34,371 nt of DNA, from IMG/VR virus record IMGVR_UViG_3300042406_000202, positions 1 through 34,371 of that record; one strand, given 5' to 3'. The notes under the pieces were generated by a model. The model was given only the letters and a program-made list of their open reading frames with translations, searched no databases and was not told the origin of the DNA. The translations under genes were made by a program, and so were the position numbers. Below, one piece after another: positions 13,131 to 20,112 of the stretch. The DNA is from a virus. Each line of letters begins with the position of its first letter. The first letter of the stretch is position 1.

Positions 13131-15022
13131 ACATTATCACTGTTGACTTCGAGACGTACTACTCTGCCGACTACAGTCTCAGCAAAATCACCACAGAAGA
13201 ATACGTTCGGTCGTACCAGTACGAGACGATCGGCGTGGCTATCAAGCATGGTGACGAGCCTGCTGTGTGGTACCCGCATCCCGAGGTAGAGGCGGCGCTG
13301 AAAGCAATCGACTGGTCTGACAAGATGGTCGTGGCGCAGAACACCGCCTTTGACGGGGCGATCATGGCATGGCGCTACGGCATCAACCCCAAGGCATGGA
13401 CGGACATCATGGGCATGTCTCGTGCGCTGTACCCGCATGAGAAGTCACACAGCTTGGCATCCCAGGCTGAGCGCGCAGGTATTGGGCAGAAGGGCGATGC
13501 AGTCATCCGTGCCCTGGGTAAGCGATACAAAGACTTCCACCCGGTAGAGTTGGCTGAGTACGGCGAGTACTGCATCAACGATGTGGACTTGACCTACACG
13601 CTGTTCCAGAAGTACATGGCGCTTGGGTTCCCGCTGAAGGAACTGAAACTGCTAGACCTCACCCTGCGCCTCTTTATCGAGCCGCGCTTGGTGTTGGATG
13701 CAGACCTGCTGTCTGACCACCTGGACGATGTGCGCTCCCGCAAGGAAACTCTGCTAGAACAGATGCGGGACAAGATGCTGGAGGGGGCCAATCCTGACTT
13801 TGTCCACATGATCTTTTCAGAAGGCATGGAAGGCATCAAGAAGTTACTCATGTCCAACGAGAAGTTTGCAGAGATGCTTCGCAAGCTGGGCGTAGACCCC
13901 CCGATGAAGTTAAGCCCCACCACAGGCAAGATGACCTATGCCTTTGCCAAGACGGACGAAGCCATGAAGACCCTGGCTGAGCACCCGGACGAGCAGGTAC
14001 AGGCGATTGTGGCCGCGCGCCTGGGGCACAAGACTACCCTAGAGGAAACCCGTACCTGGCGCTTCATTGAGATGGCTTCTCGGGGCGATTTCCCGGTGCC
14101 CCTGCGGTACTACGGCGCCCACTCTGGGCGTTGGTCTGGTCAGGATAAGGTCAACCTGCAGAACATCCCGGCTCGTGGCATCTACGGCGGCAAGCTGAAG
14201 AAGGCTATCAAGGCACCCGAGGGGCATGTGGTTATCGACTGCGACTCTTCGCAGATCGAGGCGCGAACCCTGGCGTGGCTGGCTGGGCAGTACGACCTGG
14301 TGCAAGCCTTTGAGGACAAGCAGGATGTCTATAAGATCATGGCAAGCCGCATCTATGGCGTTCCGTCAGACCAGGTAGACAAGACTCAGCGACAGGTTGG
14401 CAAGGTAGTCATTCTGGGCGCAGGCTATGGGGTAGGGCATGTCAAGCTACGAGCCTTCCTGAAGCTACAAGCCGGGGTGGAGGTATCCGAGGAGGAAGCC
14501 AAGTCCATCATCATGGCGTACCGCCAGACGTACAACCGCATCCCGGAGTTGTGGGATCGGGCTAACAAGGCGCTTGACGCCCTGCACTACGGCAACCAGA
14601 TGACGCTCGACATCCCGGGCCTGTGCAAGACTGACTCCATAGGGATTACCCTGCCAAGTGGGCTACACATCCAATACCCCGGTCTGCGCCGGGTGCTTGA
14701 GGAGCGCACTGTGGGGGATGCACGGCAGGGGTGGGTCTACACCGCTAAGGGTTTACCCACAAAGGTCTACGGCGGTCTGGTAACGGAGAACATCTGCCAG
14801 GCTATTGCCCGGTGTGTCATCGGGGAGCAGATGCTAAAGGTGCAGAAGCGGTACCCGGTGGTGCTAACTGTGCATGACGCTATCGCTTGCATCGCACCGA
14901 TAGACGAAGCCCATGAAGCTCAGCGGTATGTTGAGGAGTGCATGTCCTGGCGTCCCAAGTGGGCACCCGACCTGCCATTGGCATGCGAGTCTGGCATGGG
15001 GCCGAGTTATGGGGATTGCTAA
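13127..15022 (+). CDS. Family A DNA polymerase with 3'-5' exonuclease domain
   Basis: This 631-residue replicative polymerase lacks a 5'-3' nuclease domain. Its exonuclease motifs are VDFE (D7, E9), NTAFD (N72, D76) and YCIND (Y148, D152). Polymerase motif A is CDSSQIEAR (D373, E378), motif B is RQVGKVVILGAGYG (422-435) and motif C is TVHDA (H583, D584, A585). By alignment of motif B with E. coli Pol I, L430 takes the place of F762, and motif C ends in Ala where Pol I has Glu883. It would copy the phage genome with the primase-helicase at 20113. ATG 13127 overlaps the preceding stop. Confidence 0.97.
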   Translation: MNIITVDFETYYSADYSLSKITTEEYVRSYQYETIGVAIKHGDEPAVWYPHPEVEAALKAIDWSDKMVVAQNTAFDGAIMAWRYGINPKAWTDIMGMSRALYPHEKSHSLASQAERAGIGQKGDAVIRALGKRYKDFHPVELAEYGEYCINDVDLTYTLFQKYMALGFPLKELKLLDLTLRLFIEPRLVLDADLLSDHLDDVRSRKETLLEQMRDKMLEGANPDFVHMIFSEGMEGIKKLLMSNEKFAEMLRKLGVDPPMKLSPTTGKMTYAFAKTDEAMKTLAEHPDEQVQAIVAARLGHKTTLEETRTWRFIEMASRGDFPVPLRYYGAHSGRWSGQDKVNLQNIPARGIYGGKLKKAIKAPEGHVVIDCDSSQIEARTLAWLAGQYDLVQAFEDKQDVYKIMASRIYGVPSDQVDKTQRQVGKVVILGAGYGVGHVKLRAFLKLQAGVEVSEEEAKSIIMAYRQTYNRIPELWDRANKALDALHYGNQMTLDIPGLCKTDSIGITLPSGLHIQYPGLRRVLEERTVGDARQGWVYTAKGLPTKVYGGLVTENICQAIARCVIGEQMLKVQKRYPVVLTVHDAIACIAPIDEAHEAQRYVEECMSWRPKWAPDLPLACESGMGPSYGDC

Positions 15023-15236
15023 AGACAAGAAGCCTTGGGAGGAAACTCTTGAGCTTTCCATGACGCGGGAGGAACTGGATGCGGCCTACGTCATGTGGAA
15101 GGCGGGGGCAAAGGTTCCCGACCTAGCCAAAGGGTTTGGCACAAGCGGGACCGAGCTGTACTGGTTCCTCGTCATGTACGACAAGCTGGGCAAATACACA
15201 GTACACTATAAGGACTCAAACCAACCCACCATGTAA
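15009..15236 (+). CDS. Small HTH-like protein (75 aa)
   Basis: ATG 15009 overlaps the polymerase end by 14 bp. The product MGIAKDKKPWEETLELSM continues with a helix-turn-helix-like stretch, REELDAAYVMWKAG and KVPDLAKGFGTSGTELYWFL, resembling homeodomain-type HTH proteins that read short DNA sites. It ends PTM, with ATG TAA being part of inverted repeat copy 6. The HTH call is tentative. Confidence 0.65.
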   Translation: MGIAKDKKPWEETLELSMTREELDAAYVMWKAGAKVPDLAKGFGTSGTELYWFLVMYDKLGKYTVHYKDSNQPTM

Positions 15237-15245
15237 TCATTACAT
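15231..15245. repeat. Dispersed 15-bp inverted repeat, copy 6
   Basis: This exact ATGTAATCATTACAT contains the stop of the HTH-like gene (15234-15236), and its last two bases are the first two of the next start codon (ATG 15244). It is about 9 kb away from copy 5. Confidence 0.88.
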
Positions 15246-15915
15246 GGCTTCTACCATGTCACTCGCGCACTCGTACTCGTCCATCAAGCAATTTGAAAAC
15301 TGCCCCCGCCAGTACAACGAAGTTCGTATCCTAAAAAAGTTCAAACAAGCAGACACAGAGGCAACACTGTATGGAACAGCAGTCCATAAAGCATTTGAAA
15401 ACTATATCAAAGACCGCACCCCACTCCCCGCACAGTTCGCTCAATTCCAGCGATACATCGAACCTCTTGCCGCCATTGAAGGCGATGTCCGGTGTGAGGA
15501 AAAAATGGGTATCCGATCTGACTTTAGCCCGTGTGGATTTTTTGATAAAGACGTATGGTTCCGGGGCGTCCCGGACTTCATGGCAATCAACGGCCCCAAG
15601 CGGGTCGCGCGTGTAGCCGACTACAAGACCGGCAAGTCAAGCCGCTTTGCCGACAAGGGCCAGCTTGAACTCATGGCCGCAATGATTATGTCCCACTACC
15701 CTGAGGTCGATACCGTCAAGGGTGTCTTGCTATTTGTCGTGGCAGGTGACATCATTCGTGCAGAGTTCACGCGCGACCATCTGGCAGACATCTACTCTCG
15801 CTGGGCAGGCCGCGCTGGGGCTATTGAGAACGCACTGAACCTGAACGTATGGAACCCACGCTCTGGGCCTCTCTGTAAGTTCTGTCCTGTAACTACCTGT
15901 GACCACTACCGCTAG
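15244..15915 (+). CDS. Cas4/RecB-like PD-(D/E)XK exonuclease with probable Fe-S cluster
   Basis: This 223-residue protein begins MASTMSLAHSYSSIKQFENC. It shows the RecB-family nuclease order: GTAVHKAFE (H48), RGVPDF (D111), VADYKTGK (D126, K128) and the Q motif KGQLELMAAM (Q140). C20 near the N-terminus and C211, C214 and C219 (CKFCPVTTC) at the C-terminus match the four Cys that hold a 4Fe-4S cluster in Cas4 and AddB. It is probably a DNA end-processing exonuclease for phage recombination or host DNA breakdown; there is no CRISPR array. The start lies in inverted repeat copy 6 and has no clear Shine-Dalgarno sequence; ATG 15256 is an alternative. Confidence 0.9.
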   Translation: MASTMSLAHSYSSIKQFENCPRQYNEVRILKKFKQADTEATLYGTAVHKAFENYIKDRTPLPAQFAQFQRYIEPLAAIEGDVRCEEKMGIRSDFSPCGFFDKDVWFRGVPDFMAINGPKRVARVADYKTGKSSRFADKGQLELMAAMIMSHYPEVDTVKGVLLFVVAGDIIRAEFTRDHLADIYSRWAGRAGAIENALNLNVWNPRSGPLCKFCPVTTCDHYR

Positions 15916-15923
15916 GAGTCATC

Positions 15924-16214
15924 ATGGCAACCAAACCTCGCGACTACAAACGCGAATACGCCCTGTATCAGGGCACCCCTGAGCAGATCAAGAAGCGCTC
16001 ACTGCGAAACCAAGCGCGCCGTGCCTACGAGAAGGCCAAAGGCGACCTGCCGTCCGACATGGATGTAGATCATAGGAAAGCATTGTCCAAGGGCGGGGAC
16101 GCCCTGAGACTGTCGAACCTACGGGCTACTACGGATAACGCTAATCGTAGCTTCGCGCGTCAAAAAGACAACGGCATGAAGTCGCAAATCTCTAAGCGGG
16201 AGCGCAAAAAATAA
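15924..16214 (+). CDS. HNH endonuclease
   Basis: This 96-residue basic protein has an HNH-type core: DVDHRKALSKGGD (D49, H50), LSNLRATT (N65) and DNANRSFAR (N72/N74). AGGAG lies before ATG 15924. No extra DNA-binding domain is visible, so it is a compact HNH nuclease rather than a long homing enzyme. It sits among recombination genes, not next to a terminase, which favours a role in DNA processing. It is the last gene before the terminator. Confidence 0.87.
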   Translation: MATKPRDYKREYALYQGTPEQIKKRSLRNQARRAYEKAKGDLPSDMDVDHRKALSKGGDALRLSNLRATTDNANRSFARQKDNGMKSQISKRERKK

Positions 16215-16266
16215 AGTAATATGGGTGGGCCTGGAGTAGTTGCCAGGTTCTCCTGTTTGTTGGGTT

Positions 16267-16296
16267 GCTGGGTAGTTTCTACTACCCAGCTTTTTT
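16267..16296 (+). terminator. Strong intrinsic terminator
   Basis: A perfect 10-bp stem GCTGGGTAGT/ACTACCCAGC with loop TTCT is followed by six T. It ends the left operon after the HNH gene. It is only 23 bp before the SNF2 start and no convincing promoter lies between, so the downstream genes must be reached by read-through or antitermination. The 105-bp gap also has a weaker 5-bp CCTGG/CCAGG hairpin near 16230-16247. Confidence 0.93.
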
Positions 16297-16319
16297 CGTT
16301 CGTTCAACTTCTATTCATC

Positions 16320-17855
16320 ATGCAAATCATTCAAGACAAAGCGCTTTTATTCAGCGCGCCTAACCCGGCGCAGATCACTGCATTGATCCCCAAGAGCAAG
16401 GTCTTAGACGACCAGGTGCTCGTGAACTGGGGGTTTGATGAGGTGCAACTCCTGCGCAACCTGGGTATCAAAGATGTGCCTAGTCCCATCCTGGGACGAT
16501 ACGATTGGCCTGGGGTCTACACCCCGTTTGAGCATCAGCGCACGACCGCTGAGTTCCTGACTCTGCACCCAAGGTGCTTCGTGTTCAACGAGGCTGGCAC
16601 TGGCAAGACCAGTGCGGCGGCATGGGCGGCTGACTACCTCATGCGGCAGGGGCGCGTTAAGCGTGTGCTGATTGTGTGCCCGGTGTCCATCATGGAGACT
16701 GCATGGCGCTCTGACCTGTTCCGTACTGTAATGCACCGCACTGTGGCTATTGCCCAGGGGTCACGCACTCGGCGTCAGGAGATCGTCAAGGGCAACTACG
16801 AATTCATCATCATCAATTTTGACGGCGTAAAGGTAGTCACTCCCGAACTGCAAGCAGGGGGCTTCGATCTCATTATTGTCGATGAGGCCAACGCAATCAA
16901 GAGCGTACAGACAGAGCGCTGGAAAGCCCTGGCTACCCTGGTCAAGCCTAACACTCGGCTGTGGCTCATGACGGGTACCCCCGCCTCGCAGTCACCCTTG
17001 GACGCCTATGGGCTGGCTAAGATCGTCAACCCTGACTCGGTGCCCCGGTTCTTCGGTGCCTTCCGGGATAAGGTCATGACCAAGCTGACCCAGTACAAGT
17101 GGGCGCCCAAGCGGGATGCCCAGGACACTGTGCATAAGGTCTTACAGCCAGCGATACGCTTTACCAAGGCTGAGTGCCTGGACTTGCCCGACCTGCTGTT
17201 TGCCGCCCGGGAGGTGCCGCTTACCGCGCAACAGGAGAAGTACTACGGCGCTATCCGCAAGCAGATGATGACCATTGCGGCAGGGGCGGAGATCACTGCG
17301 ACCAACGCGGCGGCCATGCTCAACAAGCTACTGCAAATCTCTCAGGGCGCTGTCTACACGGACGACCGGGACGTAGTGGAGTTCGACATCAGCAGTCGCT
17401 ATGCGGCGCTCAAAGAAGTGATCGATGGGACTGACCAGAAGGTGCTGGTGTTCATGCCGTTCCGTCACTCGCTCCTGATGTTGCAGGAGGCCCTGCTCAA
17501 GGACGGGTACACAGTCGATGCAATCCATGGCGATGTGGCGGCTGGCAAGCGCGGCGAGATCATCAAACAGTTCCAGACTGAGGACGACCCGCGAATACTA
17601 CTTTTGGTTCCACAAGCAACCGCCCACGGGATTACCCTAACCCGCGCTGACCAGGTGGTCTGGTGGGGGCCCATCGCCTCTACGGAACTTTACATCCAGG
17701 CCAACTCCCGGGCGCATCGGGCGGGGCAGAAGCACAATGTCACTATCACCCACTTGCAGGGCAGTCCGGTTGAGCGCAGAATGTACGGCCTGCTTCAAAA
17801 CAAAGTGGACATGCACCTAAGCCTAGTCGAACTGTACAAACAAGAAATCGCATGA
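16320..17855 (+). CDS. SNF2-type superfamily 2 helicase/ATPase
   Basis: The first 33 codons of the longest frame run through the terminator, so ATG 16320 (MQIIQDKALLFSAPN) is the likely start, giving 511 residues. Motif I is EAGTGKTS (91-98), motif II is VDEA (187-190, followed by N where others have H), motif III is TGTPASQSP (218-226), and motif VI is SRAHRAGQK near the C-terminus, as in SNF2/Rad54-like enzymes. Such phage proteins move along duplex DNA and are thought to aid replication or recombination. No good Shine-Dalgarno sequence precedes it. It overlaps the zinc-ribbon gene by ATGA. Confidence 0.93.
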   Translation: MQIIQDKALLFSAPNPAQITALIPKSKVLDDQVLVNWGFDEVQLLRNLGIKDVPSPILGRYDWPGVYTPFEHQRTTAEFLTLHPRCFVFNEAGTGKTSAAAWAADYLMRQGRVKRVLIVCPVSIMETAWRSDLFRTVMHRTVAIAQGSRTRRQEIVKGNYEFIIINFDGVKVVTPELQAGGFDLIIVDEANAIKSVQTERWKALATLVKPNTRLWLMTGTPASQSPLDAYGLAKIVNPDSVPRFFGAFRDKVMTKLTQYKWAPKRDAQDTVHKVLQPAIRFTKAECLDLPDLLFAAREVPLTAQQEKYYGAIRKQMMTIAAGAEITATNAAAMLNKLLQISQGAVYTDDRDVVEFDISSRYAALKEVIDGTDQKVLVFMPFRHSLLMLQEALLKDGYTVDAIHGDVAAGKRGEIIKQFQTEDDPRILLLVPQATAHGITLTRADQVVWWGPIASTELYIQANSRAHRAGQKHNVTITHLQGSPVERRMYGLLQNKVDMHLSLVELYKQEIA

Positions 17856-18148
17856 ATGTCGTTGACTTTTCAAAAGCCAAAGAGGAACGCAAACCGCACA
17901 TTAGTGGTGCTCTGTACTGCATGGGGTGTAACCATGAGTGGACTGCGGTGTGGACGCCGGGTACCACAGAGTTTGAGTGCCCGGAGTGTAAGTCTATGAA
18001 AGGGCGCGGCAAATACGAAGTAGCCCCTGCGCCTGGCAGTCAGGTATGGACTTGCATGTCTTGTGACAACCAGCTCTTCAACCTGCTAGGTGACCGAGTG
18101 CATTGCCCCAACTGCGGGAATTCCTGGGGGTACGAAGAATTGACTTGA
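17852..18148 (+). CDS. Double zinc-ribbon protein
   Basis: This 98-residue protein has two four-Cys sites: CMGC...CPEC (C23, C26, C43, C46) and CMSC...CPNCG (C68, C71, C85, C88). Each is a zinc ribbon, as used in nucleic acid or protein contacts. It overlaps the helicase stop by ATGA and may be its partner. Its stop codon (18146-18148) lies within the -35 element of the next promoter. Confidence 0.85.
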   Translation: MNVVDFSKAKEERKPHISGALYCMGCNHEWTAVWTPGTTEFECPECKSMKGRGKYEVAPAPGSQVWTCMSCDNQLFNLLGDRVHCPNCGNSWGYEELT

Positions 18149-18172
18149 CGTTAAAATTTGACACTGTATAAT
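18145..18172 (+). promoter_or_regulatory. Sigma70-type promoter
   Basis: TTGACG (18145-18150) and a perfect TATAAT (18167-18172) are separated by 16 bp in an AT-rich patch that stands out from the GC-rich surroundings. Transcription would start near 18179-18180, exactly where the structured RNA begins. This is the only near-consensus promoter I see in the window and would drive the replication operon from host RNA polymerase. Confidence 0.88.
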
Positions 18173-18179
18173 TTGTTTC

Positions 18180-18265
18180 GTGGGCAGTGAGGGGTACGGG
18201 TTAGCGCCGTGCCAGGTAGACCTTCTCTCAAAGTGACGCTGCTTCATGCGAACCTCACTGCCCAC
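18180..18265 (+). ncRNA. Structured RNA or 5' leader element with 13-bp closing stem
   Basis: GTGGGCAGTGAGG (18180-18192) pairs perfectly with CCTCACTGCCCAC (18253-18265). Inside, GGTACGG (18193-18199) pairs with CCGTGCC (18207-18213) over a GTTAGCG loop. AGCG in that loop (18203-18206) could pair with CGCT (18237-18240) as a pseudoknot, and CGC/GCG (18237-18239 and 18248-18250) is an alternative. There is no ORF of note and no tRNA fold. It starts at the predicted +1 of the promoter and lies 35 bp before the next gene, with no terminator after it. It could be a cis-acting leader (for example an antitermination element like the put RNAs of phage HK022), a riboswitch-type element, or a processed small RNA. 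Confidence 0.72.
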
Positions 18266-18300
18266 ACCCCGTTCAAACGTAAATCAAACAGGAGTTAGTT

Positions 18301-18540
18301 ATGACATCAGAAGAAGCAAACGTAGCAATGATGCTGGAGTTGGAAGAGAAGATCACCCGCCGCATCCGCGAGCAGATTTATATGGCGGCTGTTGGCAACG
18401 AGTTTGAGCCGGGGACCCTTCCAGTTACCTTAGATGCCTATTCACTGCATAACGCACTGCGGGCAAACCTTTTCAATGACGAAATATTCATTTCAGCAAT
18501 CACAAAAAAGATTGGCTCAAAGATGGCCAACATATACTGA
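18301..18540 (+). CDS. Hypothetical protein, first gene of the replication operon (79 aa)
   Basis: AGGAG lies 6-7 bases before ATG 18301. The product begins MTSEEANVAMMLELEEKI and is helical, with a middle NEFEPGTLPVTLDAYS segment. No motif was recognised. Being directly behind the structured RNA, it would be the first gene affected if that RNA regulates expression. Confidence 0.75.
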   Translation: MTSEEANVAMMLELEEKITRRIREQIYMAAVGNEFEPGTLPVTLDAYSLHNALRANLFNDEIFISAITKKIGSKMANIY

Positions 18541-18552
18541 GGAGCCCCCAAC

Positions 18553-18942
18553 ATGGCAGACGCAGACAAACTCGTCAGGGTCTACATCAAGATCCGTGAC
18601 GCCAAAGCCGCAAAGGCTAAGCAACTAGAAGACGAAATTGCAGAGCTGGATAAACAGCTCGATACAGTTGAAGCTGAGTTGCTGGAGCTTTGCAAATCTA
18701 CTGGACAGGACGGCGGCAAGACACAGCACGGTTCATTCCGGCGCTCGGTCAAGACCCGCTACTGGACTTCCGACTGGGATAAGATGTACCAGTTCATCAA
18801 AGACAATGACGCACCTGAACTGCTCGAACGTAGAGTAGCGCAGACGGCATTCAAAGAGTTCTTAGCCTCTAATCCTGACAAGATGCCAGAGGGTATGAAT
18901 GTGGACTCACGGTACGCAATTACTGTGACCCGCGCCCGTTAA
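18553..18942 (+). CDS. Coiled-coil protein, possibly Gam- or Gp157-like
   Basis: This 129-residue protein has a long charged helix at about 12-58 (AKAAKAKQLEDEIAELDKQL and beyond), then HGSFRRSVKTRYWTSDWDKM and a helical C-terminus ending AITVTRAR. The layout, a coiled coil then a small beta/helical domain, is like phage Gam host-nuclease inhibitors or the siphovirus Gp157 group, which sit beside ssDNA-binding proteins. The match is by layout only. GAGGAG precedes the ATG; the next gene encodes a probable ssDNA-binding protein. Confidence 0.7.
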   Translation: MADADKLVRVYIKIRDAKAAKAKQLEDEIAELDKQLDTVEAELLELCKSTGQDGGKTQHGSFRRSVKTRYWTSDWDKMYQFIKDNDAPELLERRVAQTAFKEFLASNPDKMPEGMNVDSRYAITVTRAR

Positions 18943-18960
18943 TCAACCAAGGAAATCATC

Positions 18961-19854
18961 ATGAGTAACATTGCACTTTTCCAATCCGGTTCCGTTATTC
19001 CCGACTATCTCCGCGCTCAACCTGACGCGACCACCAAAGACATTGCAGGCAGTTCCGGCGGCAAGCAAATCTCCATCAAGGGGGGTGTGTGGCGTATGGT
19101 TGTAGGTGGCGAAGAAGTTGCGAAGAATGAAGACCGCGCAATGAACTTCGTTATCGTGGCCAGTGGTAAGGGCGTTTCGCGCACCTACTACGCTGAGAAG
19201 TACGAAGAAGGCAAAGACATCAAGCCTGCCTGCTGGTCTGCTGAAGGCGTTAAGCCTGAAGCCGAAGTGGTCAACCCGCAAAGCTCTGCATGCGCTACCT
19301 GCCCCCAGAACATTGAGGGCTCTGGCGAAGGCAAAGCGCGCGCCTGCCGTTATAGCAAGCGTCTGGCTGTGGCCCTGGAGCATGACATCGGTGGCAACAT
19401 CTACCGCCTGTCTGTCCCGGCTAAGTCTTACTTCGGTAAGGCTGAAGGCGAGAAGATGCCCCTGCAAGCGTTTGGTAAGTTCCTGGCAGGACATGGTATC
19501 CCCATCACCGGCATCGTGACCGAGGCGCGTTTTGACACCAGCGAGGCTGTGCCCGTCATGAAGTTCCGTGCTATCCGTCCCCTGTCTCAGGAGGAGTGGG
19601 CGTTGGCCAAGGCACAGAGCGTGACCGAGGATGCCAAGAACGCCATCGACTTCAAGATGGTGCCATCTAAGGCTGAGACGGGTACGCCCCCGGCACTGCC
19701 CCAGGCGTTCAAGGAAGCCCCCGTTGCGGCAGTGGAAGCACCCGCTACCCCGGAACCGACCAAGCGCCCCAAGAAGGCTGAGGCCGCACCTACTGCGGCG
19801 GCTAAAGATGTAAGCGCCATTCTCGACCAGTGGGCCGACGACGGTGACGACTAA
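18961..19854 (+). CDS. Probable ssDNA-binding protein
   Basis: This 297-residue protein has a beta-rich core (ISIKGGVWRMVVGGEEV), a likely zinc site from C91, C111, C114 and C129 (ACATCPQNIEG), a Pro/Ala/Lys-rich linker (about 225-280) and an acidic tail, ILDQWADDGDD. Folded core plus flexible linker plus acidic tip is the design of phage ssDNA-binding proteins such as T7 gp2.5 and T4 gp32, where the tail contacts replication partners. The neighbours (primase-helicase, coiled-coil protein) agree. The identification is by architecture, not by a sequence match. It has the same ribosome-binding cassette as the gene at 479. Confidence 0.7.
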   Translation: MSNIALFQSGSVIPDYLRAQPDATTKDIAGSSGGKQISIKGGVWRMVVGGEEVAKNEDRAMNFVIVASGKGVSRTYYAEKYEEGKDIKPACWSAEGVKPEAEVVNPQSSACATCPQNIEGSGEGKARACRYSKRLAVALEHDIGGNIYRLSVPAKSYFGKAEGEKMPLQAFGKFLAGHGIPITGIVTEARFDTSEAVPVMKFRAIRPLSQEEWALAKAQSVTEDAKNAIDFKMVPSKAETGTPPALPQAFKEAPVAAVEAPATPEPTKRPKKAEAAPTAAAKDVSAILDQWADDGDD

Positions 19855-20104
19855 GAAGGCAAGAGGGTACTCCACCCTCTTTCTTAGCGCGATTGAGGAA
19901 GCGGGGCTTGACCCGCTGGTGAGACAGTTTGCTGAGGAGTGCATACGGCGTGGTATCCCCATTGCCGCTATCGCCTCCCGGCTGGACGTAACACGGGCGT
20001 CCGTTTACAACTGGTTCACCGGCAAGGCCAAGCCCCGCCGCCTTCAGCTTGCGCAGATAAGAAAAATAACGGCGCGGTGGACCCGCGCTCACCCCAATCA
20101 GTAG
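19844..20104 (+). CDS. XRE-like helix-turn-helix protein (86 aa)
   Basis: This ORF starts at GTG 19844, overlapping the end of the ssDNA-binding protein gene by 11 bp. The HTH spans about residues 35-62: IPIAAIASRLDVTRASVYNW followed by FTGKAKPRR. It resembles Cro/CI-type regulators or small phage HTH proteins. It is buried in the replication operon without its own promoter, so it may feed back on operon expression and is another candidate binder of the inverted repeats. The Shine-Dalgarno sequence is weak, so the exact start is uncertain. Confidence 0.75.
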   Translation: MTTKKARGYSTLFLSAIEEAGLDPLVRQFAEECIRRGIPIAAIASRLDVTRASVYNWFTGKAKPRRLQLAQIRKITARWTRAHPNQ

Positions 20105-20112
20105 GTAGCACC

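Noticed and set aside
16217-16222. TAATAT before the terminator as a promoter for a small RNA
   Set aside because: No acceptable -35 element is present, so a separate terminator-ended RNA is not supported.
18180-18265. Self-cleaving ribozyme (hammerhead type)
   Set aside because: The CTGATGA and GAAA core strings are absent; the closing stem is far longer than in that class.
18266-18290. GTTCAAAC as a tRNA T-loop
   Set aside because: No matching T stem, acceptor stem or anticodon arm can be drawn with the preceding RNA.
18943-19962. 339-residue open frame on the minus strand
   Set aside because: It mirrors the ssDNA-binding protein gene, spans a well-supported gene start, and has a random Arg/Gly/Leu-rich composition.
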